From SIG588 sp045654545 (lineage in GTDB: Bacteria > Bacillota > Clostridia > Oscillospirales > Acutalibacteraceae): a DNA stretch of 16,898 nt. Position numbers and translations under genes: made by a program. The DNA lies in assembly GCA_045654545.1 (NCBI GenBank), contig JAZONO010000162.1:1-16898 (forward strand), in the 5' to 3' direction. Under the pieces are notes generated by a model that searched no databases, was not told where the DNA came from, and was given only the letters and a program-made list of their open reading frames with translations. Of this stretch, positions 1-8,047 are shown one piece after another. How positions within the stretch are numbered: position 1 is the first letter of the stretch; each line of letters opens with the position of its first letter.

Positions 1-11
1 AGGCTTTGACT

Positions 12-97
12 GAGGGGTAGTGAAATAACACGAACTCTCGATAGACTACCCCTCCGGATTCGCCTTTGGCGAATCCACCTCCCCTGACAAGGGGAGG
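12..97. repeat. Triple-hairpin intergenic repeat
   Basis: Three adjacent inverted repeats are directly visible. GAGGGGTAG (12-20) pairs with CTACCCCTC (46-54). GGATTCGCC (56-64) pairs with GGCGAATCC (68-76) across a TTT loop. CCTCCCCT (78-85) pairs with AGGGGAGG (90-97) across a 4-base loop. The layout, a variable hairpin followed by a CCTNCCCC/GGGGNAGG hairpin, matches the element at 11855-11905. I recall such elements as dispersed repeats in gut Clostridia genomes, but have not checked this. No T-run follows, so this is not a standard terminator. I see nothing recognisable in 98-197. Confidence 0.7.
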
Positions 98-197
98 CAG
101 GGGAAGAATTCCATCTCCGATCCCCATTCGCAACTCCCTTAGGTCGGTTTTTGCTTTGCGGTCGAGGGCGAACGTCCTGTGCTTCACGAAATGCATC

Positions 198-226
198 TTG
201 TTTTTTGCTTTCATTTGTTATACAAT
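198..226 (+). promoter_or_regulatory. Sigma-A-type promoter of truncated gene start
   Basis: TTGTTT (198-203) and TACAAT (221-226) are separated by exactly 17 bases. A GGGGGAGA ribosome binding site (241-248) and an ATG at 254 follow, so this looks like a complete expression signal for the short reading frame at 254-319. Confidence 0.5.
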
Positions 227-253
227 AGTAAAAACGTTTCGGGGGAGAATTTT

Positions 254-319
254 ATGAAGCCTATTGAAATGATTGCTCAAATCGTTGGTGTCATTGCCAT
301 GGCGTTTAATATATTTTGA
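254..319 (+). pseudogene. 5' remnant of a YgjV-like membrane protein gene (21 codons)
   Basis: An ATG at 254 with a strong GGGGGAGA site five bases upstream opens a 21-codon frame that stops at TGA 317-319. The peptide contains IAQIVGVIAMAFNIF. From memory this closely resembles the N-terminus of YgjV-family (Imp-YgjV) inner-membrane proteins of Firmicutes, which normally continue with a SYQQ-like segment and further membrane helices. Nothing resembling that continuation is seen in any frame after 319. Promoter and RBS are intact, so the simplest reading is a gene whose body was deleted just after the first helix. The alternative is a genuine 21-residue hydrophobic peptide, for example a small membrane toxin, but no antisense RNA or partner is evident. 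The family match is from recall, not a search. Confidence 0.45.
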
Positions 320-413
320 CGATAAACAATTGTAATACATCCGGCGAACATACACCTTTGAAGAATTGGGAATAGCATAATATCGGTTTGACAAAAGCGG
401 CACGCGTTTTCCG

Positions 414-442
414 TTGACACGAGGGGCGGCGCGTGCTACAAT
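414..442 (+). promoter_or_regulatory. Near-consensus sigma-A promoter
   Basis: A perfect TTGACA (414-419) and TACAAT (437-442) are separated by 17 bases. Transcription would start near 449. The next signals are GAGGTGA (449-455), ATG 460, and an intrinsic terminator at 535-566, giving a predicted transcript of roughly 115 bases. Confidence 0.7.
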
Positions 443-448
443 CAACGC

Positions 449-566
449 GAGGTGAGCGTATGAACATCATGTCTTTCAATACTCGACAATGGTCCGATCG
501 AACAGTATATTTTGGAACACAGTTGACGATGGAAGGCGTATTCCGAGGAGAATACGCCCTCTTTTT
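449..566 (+). ncRNA. Short promoter-to-terminator transcript: small RNA or gene-head remnant
   Basis: This stretch is bounded by a near-consensus promoter and an intrinsic terminator, so a discrete RNA of about 115 bases is expected. It also contains an ATG at 460 with a GAGGTGA site, whose frame starts MNIMSFNTRQW and runs through the terminator to 621 (53 codons). That start resembles, from memory, the first strand of endonuclease/exonuclease/phosphatase-family proteins (KIMSFNTQH-type), but the similarity ends after about ten residues. Because the frame reads through a strong terminator, an intact 53-residue protein is unlikely. The alternatives are a small regulatory RNA, or a second truncated gene keeping only its expression signals and terminator. 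It matches no RNA family I know. Confidence 0.35.
535..566 (+). terminator. Intrinsic terminator
   Basis: GGCGTATTC (535-543) and GAATACGCC (550-558) form a perfect 9-base-pair stem with a 6-base loop. CTC and five T residues (562-566) follow. It ends the short transcript and insulates asnB. Confidence 0.8.
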
Positions 567-594
567 ACGATATTTTCGTCGTTCACTCTTGTAC

Positions 595-622
595 TTTACA
601 AAGAAATGTGATATACTATAAA
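595..622 (+). promoter_or_regulatory. Probable asnB promoter with overlapping palindrome
   Basis: TTTACA (595-600) and TATAAA (617-622) are 16 bases apart. An alternative -10 is TATACT (612-617), with a poor -35 TTGTAC at 589-594. The palindrome ACTATA (615-620)/TATAGT (627-632) straddles the -10 and could be an operator. The asnB ribosome binding site AAGGAGG is at 641-647, eight bases from the ATG. I see no T-box (no specifier stem or TGGNACC-type antiterminator), although T-boxes often control asparagine genes. Confidence 0.5.
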
Positions 623-655
623 TTGGTATAGTTTGAGCTAAAGGAGGTACGCCGT

Positions 656-2479
656 ATGTGCGGACTTTGCGGATTTACCGGTGAAGTGTTGAACCGCGAC
701 AACGTGATCAGAGAGATGACGGCGCGTATTACCCACCGCGGCCCTGATTCGGACGGTTTTTTTGAGGACGATCGGGTGGCGATGGGCTTTCGCCGTTTGA
801 GTATTATTGATTTGGAAGCGGGACATCAGCCGTTGTATAACGAGGAGAATACCTTGGTGCTCACCTTTAACGGCGAGATTTACAATTATCGCGATCTGCG
901 CGAAGAGTTGCTTGCGGCAGGGCACGTGTTTGCCACCCAGACCGACAGCGAAGTGTTGCTCCACGGGTTTGAGGAGTGGGGCACCGCCATGTTGCCGCGC
1001 CTGCGCGGTATGTTCGGCTTTGCGATTTATAACAAGCAAGATGGCACGCTGTTTGTGGCGCGTGACCGTTTTGGCATCAAACCGATGCATTACACGCGCC
1101 TGCCCGACGGGCGTGTGGTGTACGGTTCGGAGATCAAATCGTTGCTGGCACACCCCGACGTGACGGCGGAGTTTAACGAAGAGGCGCTGGACGGATATCT
1201 CTCCTTCCAATACGTCGTGCCGCCTGCCACCTTCTTTAAGGGGATCTACTGTTTGCCGCCTGCCCATTATATGCGGGTGAAGGATGGCGAGATCACGGTG
1301 GAACGCTACTGGGAGCCGATGTTCACACCCGATGAGTCGCTCACCGAGGAAGAGGCGATCGACCGCATTGACCGCGTGTTCACCGCCTCGGTGGAAGCGC
1401 ACCGCATCAGCGACGTGGAGGTGGGTTGTTTCCTGTCGGGCGGTGTGGATTCCTGCTGGGTCGCCTCCTATTTCGGGGGACAAAAGGCGTTCACCGTGGC
1501 GTTTGATAACGGCGGACATTACGACGAGAGTTCCTATGCCGCCGAACTCGCCAAAAAGGTGGGGATCGATCACACGGTGCACAAGATCGGCGAGGACGAA
1601 TATTGGGAAGCCCTGCCGAAGGTGCAGTATTTTCTGGATCAACCGCTGGCCGACCCTGCCTGCGTGGCGCTTTACTTCGTGGCGAAACTCGCCGCCGAAA
1701 AGGTGAAGGTGGTGCTTTCAGGCGAGGGTGCGGACGAGCTGTTTGGCGGTTACCGCATTTATCACGAGCCGTTCTCGCTGGCAAAATATCAAAAGTTGCC
1801 GCGCTTTTTGCGGCGCGCTGTGGCGGCGCTGGTGAAACCGTTGCCCGATTTCAAGGGGCGTTCCTTCCTGTTGCGCGGTGCCGAGACGATTGAAGAGCGG
1901 TTTATCGGTAACGCGTACATGTTCCGTCAAAAGGAAAAAGCACGTTTGCTCAAAAACGTGAAGGCGACCGATCCTGCGCACTTAACGCAGGAGTATTACG
2001 AAAAGAGCCGCGGACTCGACGACGTGTCGCGTATGCAACTGCTGGACATCAACCGCTGGATGGTGGGGGACATTCTGTTGAAAGCGGATCGCATGAGTAT
2101 GGCGCATTCGCTGGAGTTGCGCGTGCCGTTCCTCGACAAAGAGGTGTTTGCGGTGGCGGCCTCCATCCCCACCAAATACCGCATTGCGCACGGTACCACC
2201 AAGTATGCCATGCGGCAAGCGGCGAAACGGCATCTGCCGCCCGAGGACACCGCGCGCCCGAAACTGGGATTCCCCGTGCCGGTGCGTGTGTGGTTGCGTG
2301 ACGAAAAATATTACAACACCGTGAAAGCGGCGTTTACCTCAGAAACGGCGGACAAGTTCTTCAACACGGCGGAACTTGTGAAATTGCTTGACCGCCATTT
2401 TAGAGGGAAGGCGGACAACTCCCGTCGCATTTGGACGGTGTATATGTTCCTCGTATGGTATGGGGTGTATTTTAACTGA
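656..2479 (+). CDS. asnB: Asparagine synthetase (glutamine-hydrolysing)
   Basis: This cytoplasmic enzyme makes asparagine from aspartate, using glutamine nitrogen and ATP. Its 607 residues show both domains. An N-terminal Ntn-type glutaminase has the catalytic Cys exposed after Met removal (MCGLCGF, Cys2), the RGPD motif at 28-31 and NGEIYN at 72-77. A C-terminal synthetase has the pyrophosphate-binding SGGVDS loop at 261-266 and SGEGADELFGGY at 355-366. The length is typical of the AsnB family. The ATG at 656 is fixed because Cys must be residue 2, and AAGGAGG lies eight bases upstream. It is first in a plus-strand run, 20 bases before typA. Some AsnB-like enzymes amidate other substrates such as peptidoglycan precursors, but the conserved motifs and general context favour free asparagine. 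Confidence 0.95.
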   Translation: MCGLCGFTGEVLNRDNVIREMTARITHRGPDSDGFFEDDRVAMGFRRLSIIDLEAGHQPLYNEENTLVLTFNGEIYNYRDLREELLAAGHVFATQTDSEVLLHGFEEWGTAMLPRLRGMFGFAIYNKQDGTLFVARDRFGIKPMHYTRLPDGRVVYGSEIKSLLAHPDVTAEFNEEALDGYLSFQYVVPPATFFKGIYCLPPAHYMRVKDGEITVERYWEPMFTPDESLTEEEAIDRIDRVFTASVEAHRISDVEVGCFLSGGVDSCWVASYFGGQKAFTVAFDNGGHYDESSYAAELAKKVGIDHTVHKIGEDEYWEALPKVQYFLDQPLADPACVALYFVAKLAAEKVKVVLSGEGADELFGGYRIYHEPFSLAKYQKLPRFLRRAVAALVKPLPDFKGRSFLLRGAETIEERFIGNAYMFRQKEKARLLKNVKATDPAHLTQEYYEKSRGLDDVSRMQLLDINRWMVGDILLKADRMSMAHSLELRVPFLDKEVFAVAASIPTKYRIAHGTTKYAMRQAAKRHLPPEDTARPKLGFPVPVRVWLRDEKYYNTVKAAFTSETADKFFNTAELVKLLDRHFRGKADNSRRIWTVYMFLVWYGVYFN

Positions 2480-2499
2480 CGGAAAGAGATGACTCAAAG

Positions 2500-4326
2500 G
2501 TGAGTAAGCGAGAAAATTTGCGCAATATTGCGATCATTGCCCACGTGGATCACGGCAAGACCACGTTGGTGGACCAACTGCTTAAACAAAGCGGTGTGTT
2601 CCGTGTGAACGAGCAGGTGGCGGACCGCGTGATGGATTCGAACGACTTGGAACGTGAGCGCGGCATTACCATTTTGGCGAAAAATACCGCCGTGATGTAT
2701 GGCGACACCAAAATCAACATTGTGGACACGCCCGGTCACGCGGATTTCGGCGGTGAAGTGGAGCGCATCCTGTTGATGGTGGACGGCGTATTGCTGTTGG
2801 TGGATGCGTTTGAAGGATGTATGCCGCAGACGCGGTTTGTGCTGAAAAAGGCATTGGGGCTCGGCAAAAAACCCGTCGTGGTGGTGAATAAGATCGACCG
2901 CGACGGTGCGCGCCCGATGGAAGTGATCGATGAACTGTTGGATCTGTTCATTGAACTGGGCGCGGACGAGGATCAGTTGGATTTCCCCGTGGTGTATGCA
3001 TCGGGACGTGACGGCTATGCCTCGCTCGATCCGTCGGTGAAAGGGGAGGATATGACCCCCTTGTTTGAAGCCATCCTCAAGGAAGTGCCGCCTCCCGAAG
3101 GGGATACGGGGGCACCGCTGCAACTGCTCTTTTCCAACATCGACTACGACGATTACGTGGGACGTATCGGCGTGGGACGTGTGGAACGCGGCACGGTGAA
3201 AAACGGGCAGGCGGTAACGGTGTGCCGCGGCGACGGCACTACGTTTTCGGCACGTATCGGCAAGCTGTTCCAGTTTGAAGGATTGCAACGGGTGGAACAC
3301 GAATCTGCCACCGTGGGCGACATCGTGGCGGTGACGGGCATCGCCGATTTGAACATCGGGGAAACGGCATGCGATCCCGAACACCCCGAAGCGTTGCCGT
3401 TTGTGCGGATTGATGAACCCACCATTTCGATGGTGTTTATGGTGAATAACAGCCCCTTTGCCGGCGGCGAGGGAAAATTTGTCACCAGCCGCAACCTGCG
3501 CGACCGCCTTTTTAAAGAGGTGGAAACCAACGTGAGTATGCGTGTGGAGGAAACCGACACCACCGATGCGTTTAAGGTGTCGGGGCGCGGTGAATTGCAC
3601 CTGTCTATTTTGATCGAAACTATGCGGCGGCAGGGCTTTGAATTTGCGGTGAGCCGTCCGCAGGTGATTTACAAAAAAGATGCCGACGGCACGCTTTTGG
3701 AACCGATGGAACTTCTGATGGTGGAAGTGCCCGAAGCGTACGTTGGCGCGGTGATGGAAAAGATCGGTTCGCGCAAGGCGGAAATTGTGGATATGGGCAC
3801 GCGTGACACGGGTATGAGCCATTTGGAATTCCGCATTCCTGCCCGTGGCTTGATGGGTTACCGTCAGCAGTTCTTGACCGATACCAACGGCAACGGCATC
3901 ATGAACAGCGTGTTCGACGGATACGAGCCGTATAAAGGGGACATTCCGCAACGTGTGCAAGGATCGCTCATTTCGTTTGAAAGCGGCGAAACCAGCAGTT
4001 ACGGGTTGTTCAACGCGCAAGAGCGCGGTGTGATGTTTGTCGGTCCGGGCGTGCCGGTGTATGAAGGCATGATTGTGGGCGAATCCCCGAAGAACGAGGA
4101 CGTGGTGGTGAACGTGTGCAAGAAGAAGCACGTCACCAATATGCGTGCGGCAGGGTCGGACGAGGCGTTGCGCCTCACACCGCCGACGGTGCTGTCGCTG
4201 GAACAATCGCTTGAATTTATCAATGACGACGAATTGGTGGAGGTCACGCCGAAATCCATTCGTCTGCGTAAACGCATTCTTTCGAAAGAGTTGCGTATGA
4301 AAGCCGAGGCCAAGAAGAAGGCATGA
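2500..4326 (+). CDS. typA: Ribosome-associated translational GTPase TypA/BipA
   Basis: TypA/BipA is a GTPase of the EF-G/LepA class that binds the 70S ribosome and aids assembly and stress or cold adaptation. All GTP-binding motifs are present in 608 residues: AHVDHGKTT (G1, 14-22), RERGIT (G2, 52-57), DTPGH (G3, 76-80) and NKID (G4, 130-133). The domain-II beta barrel, EF-G-like domains and the family-specific C-terminal region follow, ending in a lysine-rich tail. The length matches the family. The start appears to be GTG 2500, giving the usual SKRENLRNIAIIAHVDHGK opening. The Shine-Dalgarno is weak (GGAAAGAG, 2481-2488), with no in-frame ATG nearby. The stop codon overlaps the comEC start (ATGA at 4323-4326), implying translational coupling. 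It is distinguished from LepA by the lack of the LepA C-terminal domain. Confidence 0.95.
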   Translation: MSKRENLRNIAIIAHVDHGKTTLVDQLLKQSGVFRVNEQVADRVMDSNDLERERGITILAKNTAVMYGDTKINIVDTPGHADFGGEVERILLMVDGVLLLVDAFEGCMPQTRFVLKKALGLGKKPVVVVNKIDRDGARPMEVIDELLDLFIELGADEDQLDFPVVYASGRDGYASLDPSVKGEDMTPLFEAILKEVPPPEGDTGAPLQLLFSNIDYDDYVGRIGVGRVERGTVKNGQAVTVCRGDGTTFSARIGKLFQFEGLQRVEHESATVGDIVAVTGIADLNIGETACDPEHPEALPFVRIDEPTISMVFMVNNSPFAGGEGKFVTSRNLRDRLFKEVETNVSMRVEETDTTDAFKVSGRGELHLSILIETMRRQGFEFAVSRPQVIYKKDADGTLLEPMELLMVEVPEAYVGAVMEKIGSRKAEIVDMGTRDTGMSHLEFRIPARGLMGYRQQFLTDTNGNGIMNSVFDGYEPYKGDIPQRVQGSLISFESGETSSYGLFNAQERGVMFVGPGVPVYEGMIVGESPKNEDVVVNVCKKKHVTNMRAAGSDEALRLTPPTVLSLEQSLEFINDDELVEVTPKSIRLRKRILSKELRMKAEAKKKA

Positions 4327-6386
4327 ACCGCCGAGGGGTGAAGCGGCCGCTGTACGTGGTGGGGTTTGCGTTTGCTCTGTCGTTGCTTGCGGCAACCATC
4401 ATGGGGTTTCACGCGGCGTGCGCGGTGGCGTTGCTGTGTGGTGTGCTGTTTGTGGTGGCACTGGCGGTGCGCACGTTGCGGCAAAACGAAGGGATCATGG
4501 CGGCACTGCTCGCAGCGGTCATCGCCTTTTCGCTGTTTGCTGCGTGGGAATACCGTACAGTGCAACCCTTGCAATCGATGGACGGCGAAACCGTGACGGT
4601 TACCGTGTGGATTGAAGAACAGGTGAGTGAGCAAGAAGAAACGGTGGCGTATTACGCGCGTGTGCGCGACGGCGCGTTGCCGCACAACACCCGTTTGCTG
4701 GTGGTGATCGACAATCTGCCCGAAGCACCGCAACTGTATGAGCAGGTGACGGCGGACGTGAAGTTGACCGCCACCGATGATTGGCGCGCACACAACGTGT
4801 TTTTGCACACGTGGATTGCGGAATGTGAACGGACACCGAGCGACGAACGTCCGTGGAATTACCCCTTTTTGCAGTTTCGATCCTATCTGATCGACCACCT
4901 CGAAACCCGTGCCGGTGGGGATGTGGCGGCTTTGCTGCGTGCCATTTGTTTTGGCGATAAGAGTCGCTTGGACAGTGACATAAAGGGCGGCTTTGCGGCG
5001 GCCGGGTTATCCCACATAACGGCGGTATCCGGCTTTCACATGAACGTGATCTCGCTGGCACTGTTTCACGCACTTTGCTTTTTGGGGATGCGCAAACGGT
5101 GGGCAGCATTGCTCTCGTTGCCGTTTCCTGCGGCGTTTGCCGTGCTGACGGGATTGGCACCTTCGGCGTTGCGTGCCGGGGTGATGTGTACCGTTATGTT
5201 GCTGGGCGCATTGTTTCGCCGCACGGCGGATGCACGCAACTCGCTTGGTGCGGCGCTGTTGCTGTTGCTCACCTTTGATCCCGGCGGTGTGTACGACGTG
5301 GGGTTGCAACTCTCTGTTGCCGCCACACTCGGTGTGTTGCTTGTCGCCTCGTTGCAGTCGCGTGACAAGACGGGCGTGTGGTACAAAGCGGCGCACGGGT
5401 TGCAGTTGACGGTGGCGGCGGTGATCGCCACGTTGCCGATTTCCGCATGGATCTTTGGTGAAACGTCGGCACTCGCACCGCTCACTAATCTGATCGCGCA
5501 ACCGCTCGCCGCGGTGGTGATGAGTTTGGGCTGTTTCGGCACGCTGCTGTTGTGTGTGCCGTGGCTTGCCTTTTTGGGTTCAACCTTGGTGTTGGTGGCA
5601 GGTGTGGCCGCCAAAGGCATGTTGTTCATTGCCGATATGGCGGCACAGACTCCGTGGGCGATGGTGCCGCTGGATGAGCCGTATCTTGCGGTGTGGGCAT
5701 TGGCGGTGCCGTTTGCGTTGTTGCTCGGGTGGCAACTTTTGAAAGGGCGCGGCGTGCGCATCACCGCGATGTTGTTGGTGATCGCCCTGTGCCTATCCGC
5801 CGCGTTGCACCATATCGGTATGCGCGGTGTGACCACGGTGACCGCGTGTAGTACGGCGAGCGGTACGGTGGTGATTTTGAAGCGTGACGGGCATTCGGCG
5901 GCGGTCGTGTCGGGTGACGTGGCGACGGATACCGTGATATATACTCTGGAACGATACGGAGCCGACACGCCGGATTTCGTGTTGTACCAACGGGATAAAG
6001 AAGCCGCCTACGTGGACAAGACGGCGGCAAAAGATATTGTTGTGTGCGCACCCGATGAGTGGTCAACCGCACCGCGCACGGTGACCTTTTGGGAAGACAC
6101 GTCGCTTCAATTTTTGCGTGGGTGGTGTCGGCTCACGGTGGGGGAATACGCGGTATTGATTGCTCCGTGCAAGGGGACGGTTTCTGACCTGCCGAAGGAA
6201 TACCACACCGCCGCGTGGGCGATATTTGACCGTAAACCGCCAAGCGGCGTGGAGAAATTGGCGTTGGCACGGGCGGTGCTCTGCTGTCCCGAAGCGCATT
6301 TGCCGCAGGTGACACGTGAAATGATGTGGGGTGTGTATCCCATTGACATTGCCGCCGAAGAGGCGGTGACGAGGAAGTTGCGATAA
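4323..6386 (+). CDS. comEC: ComEC/Rec2-family membrane protein with degenerate C-terminal domain
   Basis: ComEC forms the inner-membrane channel that passes single-stranded DNA during natural transformation. This 687-residue protein has two N-terminal membrane segments (about 9-75) and a soluble DUF4131/OB-like region (about 85-175). The competence domain follows, with GLSHITAVSGFHMNVI at 228-243, DVGLQLSVAATLG at 325-337 and many helices to about 498. The last ~185 residues occupy the place of the metallo-beta-lactamase-like nuclease domain. However, the usual DVGQGD motif is replaced by TACSTASG (507-514), and no HxHxDH-type metal site is visible. It overlaps typA by four bases and precedes holA by 14, and comEC-holA adjacency is common in Firmicutes. 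The family assignment is firm. DNA-uptake activity is uncertain, and no other competence gene is in the window. Confidence 0.9.
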   Translation: MNRRGVKRPLYVVGFAFALSLLAATIMGFHAACAVALLCGVLFVVALAVRTLRQNEGIMAALLAAVIAFSLFAAWEYRTVQPLQSMDGETVTVTVWIEEQVSEQEETVAYYARVRDGALPHNTRLLVVIDNLPEAPQLYEQVTADVKLTATDDWRAHNVFLHTWIAECERTPSDERPWNYPFLQFRSYLIDHLETRAGGDVAALLRAICFGDKSRLDSDIKGGFAAAGLSHITAVSGFHMNVISLALFHALCFLGMRKRWAALLSLPFPAAFAVLTGLAPSALRAGVMCTVMLLGALFRRTADARNSLGAALLLLLTFDPGGVYDVGLQLSVAATLGVLLVASLQSRDKTGVWYKAAHGLQLTVAAVIATLPISAWIFGETSALAPLTNLIAQPLAAVVMSLGCFGTLLLCVPWLAFLGSTLVLVAGVAAKGMLFIADMAAQTPWAMVPLDEPYLAVWALAVPFALLLGWQLLKGRGVRITAMLLVIALCLSAALHHIGMRGVTTVTACSTASGTVVILKRDGHSAAVVSGDVATDTVIYTLERYGADTPDFVLYQRDKEAAYVDKTAAKDIVVCAPDEWSTAPRTVTFWEDTSLQFLRGWCRLTVGEYAVLIAPCKGTVSDLPKEYHTAAWAIFDRKPPSGVEKLALARAVLCCPEAHLPQVTREMMWGVYPIDIAAEEAVTRKLR

Positions 6387-6400
6387 CGGAGGGTTGCTGT

Positions 6401-7450
6401 ATGGCGTGGAATGAGGAGACGCTGAAAAATCATTTGAAATCCGAAGAGTTGCGTCCCGTGTACGTTCTGTACGGCGAAGAATCCTATTTGGTGGGGCAGT
6501 ATGCCGAGAAATTGCGCCGCCATGCCGCCGATGGCGAGGACGATCTGGACTCCTTTAATTTGCACCGTTTCGACGGATTGAAATGCCGCTTTGACGAAAT
6601 CGAAGAGGCGGCGGAAGCGTTGCCGCTGATGGCACAACGCACCTGCGTGACGGTGCGCGATTACGACGTGACGGCGAACGGCGACACGCACGAGCGTCTG
6701 CTTGCGCTGCTCAGCGAGCCGAACGAGAGTTGCGTGCTCATCTTCTATTTTGATGCGGTGAAGGTGTCACCCACTAAGAACGAGCGGTGGAAGAGCTTTT
6801 TGGCGGCGGCAGAAGAGGGCGGCGCCGTGGTGAAACTGGATAAACGTACCCCCGAAGAGGTGGTGCGTATGTTGGTGTCCGGCGCGACCCGTCGCGGTGC
6901 TACCATGAAAACCGATACCGCCCGTCTGTTGTTGGAATGGTGCGGAAATGACCTGCATCTGTTGCTGTGCGAGTTGGATAAACTGGCGGCGTTGGCAGAC
7001 GGCGGCGAGATCGATCGCGCATTGGTGGAACGTGCCGCCACACGCAATTTGGAAGCGCGTGTGTTTGAACTGTCCAAAGCGATTCTGAAAGGGCAATACA
7101 CCGCCGCCTACGACGTGTTGCGTGCCTTGTTTGCCCAAAAGGAAGATCCCATTATGATCAACGGTGTGTTGGCATCGGCGTGGGCGGATCTTTACCGTGT
7201 GAAGGCGGCAGAAGCGGCCGGTGAACAGCCCACGGCGGTGGCAACGGTGTATGCCGGATACAAGGGTAAGGAATTCCGCTTGCGCAATGCGGCGCGTGAT
7301 GCTTCCCGTTTGTCGGTGGCGGCGTTACGGGAAGGGTTGGACGTGCTGGAAGAAGCGGATCGCCGTTTGAAGTTTACTCCTGCCGACAACCGCATTGTGA
7401 TGGAAGAGACCACCGCACGGCTGATCCTGCTCACGCGGCGAGGAAATTAA
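6401..7450 (+). CDS. holA: DNA polymerase III delta subunit
   Basis: HolA is the clamp-loader subunit that opens the sliding clamp for loading onto primed DNA. The 349-residue product has the family's N-terminal signature PVYVLYGEESYLVGQYAEKL (19-38), a degenerate AAA+ fold without Walker motifs, as expected for delta, and a helical C-terminal collar domain (about 210-345). The length is typical. The ATG at 6401 has a GGAGGG site (6388-6393) seven bases upstream. It follows comEC, its usual neighbour. In many Firmicutes rpsT lies next to holA; here rnmV follows after three bases, with its ribosome binding site inside the end of holA. Confusion with delta-prime (HolB) is unlikely because no zinc module or SRC motif is present. 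Confidence 0.93.
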   Translation: MAWNEETLKNHLKSEELRPVYVLYGEESYLVGQYAEKLRRHAADGEDDLDSFNLHRFDGLKCRFDEIEEAAEALPLMAQRTCVTVRDYDVTANGDTHERLLALLSEPNESCVLIFYFDAVKVSPTKNERWKSFLAAAEEGGAVVKLDKRTPEEVVRMLVSGATRRGATMKTDTARLLLEWCGNDLHLLLCELDKLAALADGGEIDRALVERAATRNLEARVFELSKAILKGQYTAAYDVLRALFAQKEDPIMINGVLASAWADLYRVKAAEAAGEQPTAVATVYAGYKGKEFRLRNAARDASRLSVAALREGLDVLEEADRRLKFTPADNRIVMEETTARLILLTRRGN

Positions 7451-7453
7451 ATC

Positions 7454-8047
7454 ATGTTGCGGTTACGTGAAGCGGTGGTGGTGGAAGGCAAGCACGATGC
7501 GGTGCGGCTGGCACAGGTCGTGGATGCCCCCATTGTGCCCACCAACGGATTTCGCATTTTCAAAGACAAAGAACAAATGGCGTTGCTTCGCCGCTTGGCG
7601 CAAATACGTGGGTTGGTGATCCTCACCGACAGTGACAGCGCCGGATTGGTCATACGTCGGCATTTGTGCAGTTGCATTCCGCCCTCGCAGATCAAGCAGG
7701 CGTATGCCCCTTGTATCGTGGGGAAAGAGCGGCGCAAAGCACACCCTTCCAAAGAAGGGCTGCTCGGCGTGGAAGGCATCGACCCTGCGGCATTGGAAGA
7801 GGCACTGCGCCGTGCAGGGGTGACGGTCGAAGGAGAGGACACACCGCGTCCTGCCGCGTGGATGACCAAGACACGGCTGTTTGCGGATGGGTTGAACGGC
7901 ACACCCGACAGCCGACGGCGGCGCGAGCGGTTGCTCACCTTGTGGGGATTGCCGACCTATCTTTCGGCAAACCGTTTGGTGGAGGTTATTAACCTCACGG
8001 TGAGTGAAGAGGAATATAAAGACGCATTAAAAAAAGTTTCGGATTAG
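7454..8047 (+). CDS. rnmV: Ribonuclease M5 (5S rRNA maturase)
   Basis: RNase M5 cleaves both sides of the 5S rRNA precursor, with ribosomal protein L18 as cofactor in Bacillus. The 197-residue protein begins with a TOPRIM domain: the catalytic glutamate is in VVVEGKHDA (Glu11), TNGF is at 30-33, and the acidic pair sits in LTDSDSAG (Asp59, Asp61). The C-terminal half matches the DUF4093 region, including the RRRRERLLTLWGL stretch that corresponds to CRRERLGDLL of the Bacillus protein. The ATG at 7454 follows GAGGAA (7440-7445) by eight bases and lies three bases after the holA stop. Its TAG stop shares its last two bases with the outer arm of the nested inverted repeat at 8046-8228, which might therefore have supplied the stop. 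No 5S gene is in the window. Confidence 0.92.
   Translation: MLRLREAVVVEGKHDAVRLAQVVDAPIVPTNGFRIFKDKEQMALLRRLAQIRGLVILTDSDSAGLVIRRHLCSCIPPSQIKQAYAPCIVGKERRKAHPSKEGLLGVEGIDPAALEEALRRAGVTVEGEDTPRPAAWMTKTRLFADGLNGTPDSRRRRERLLTLWGLPTYLSANRLVEVINLTVSEEEYKDALKKVSD

Noticed and set aside
66..257. 63-codon plus-strand frame
   Set aside because: It starts inside the triple-hairpin repeat, has no ribosome binding site, runs through a promoter, and shows no protein-like composition.
567..655. T-box or other riboswitch before asnB
   Set aside because: The predicted transcript starts only about 25-30 bases before the ATG, and no T-box sequence is present.
2489..2503. Four-codon leader frame ATG ACT CAA AGG TGA overlapping the typA GTG
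   Set aside because: It has no spaced ribosome binding site and is easily explained by chance.
2494..4395. Long minus-strand frame (633 codons) opposite typA
   Set aside because: TypA on the plus strand is unmistakable. The antisense frame is His/Arg-rich shadow composition caused by strong codon bias, without an RBS or known motifs.
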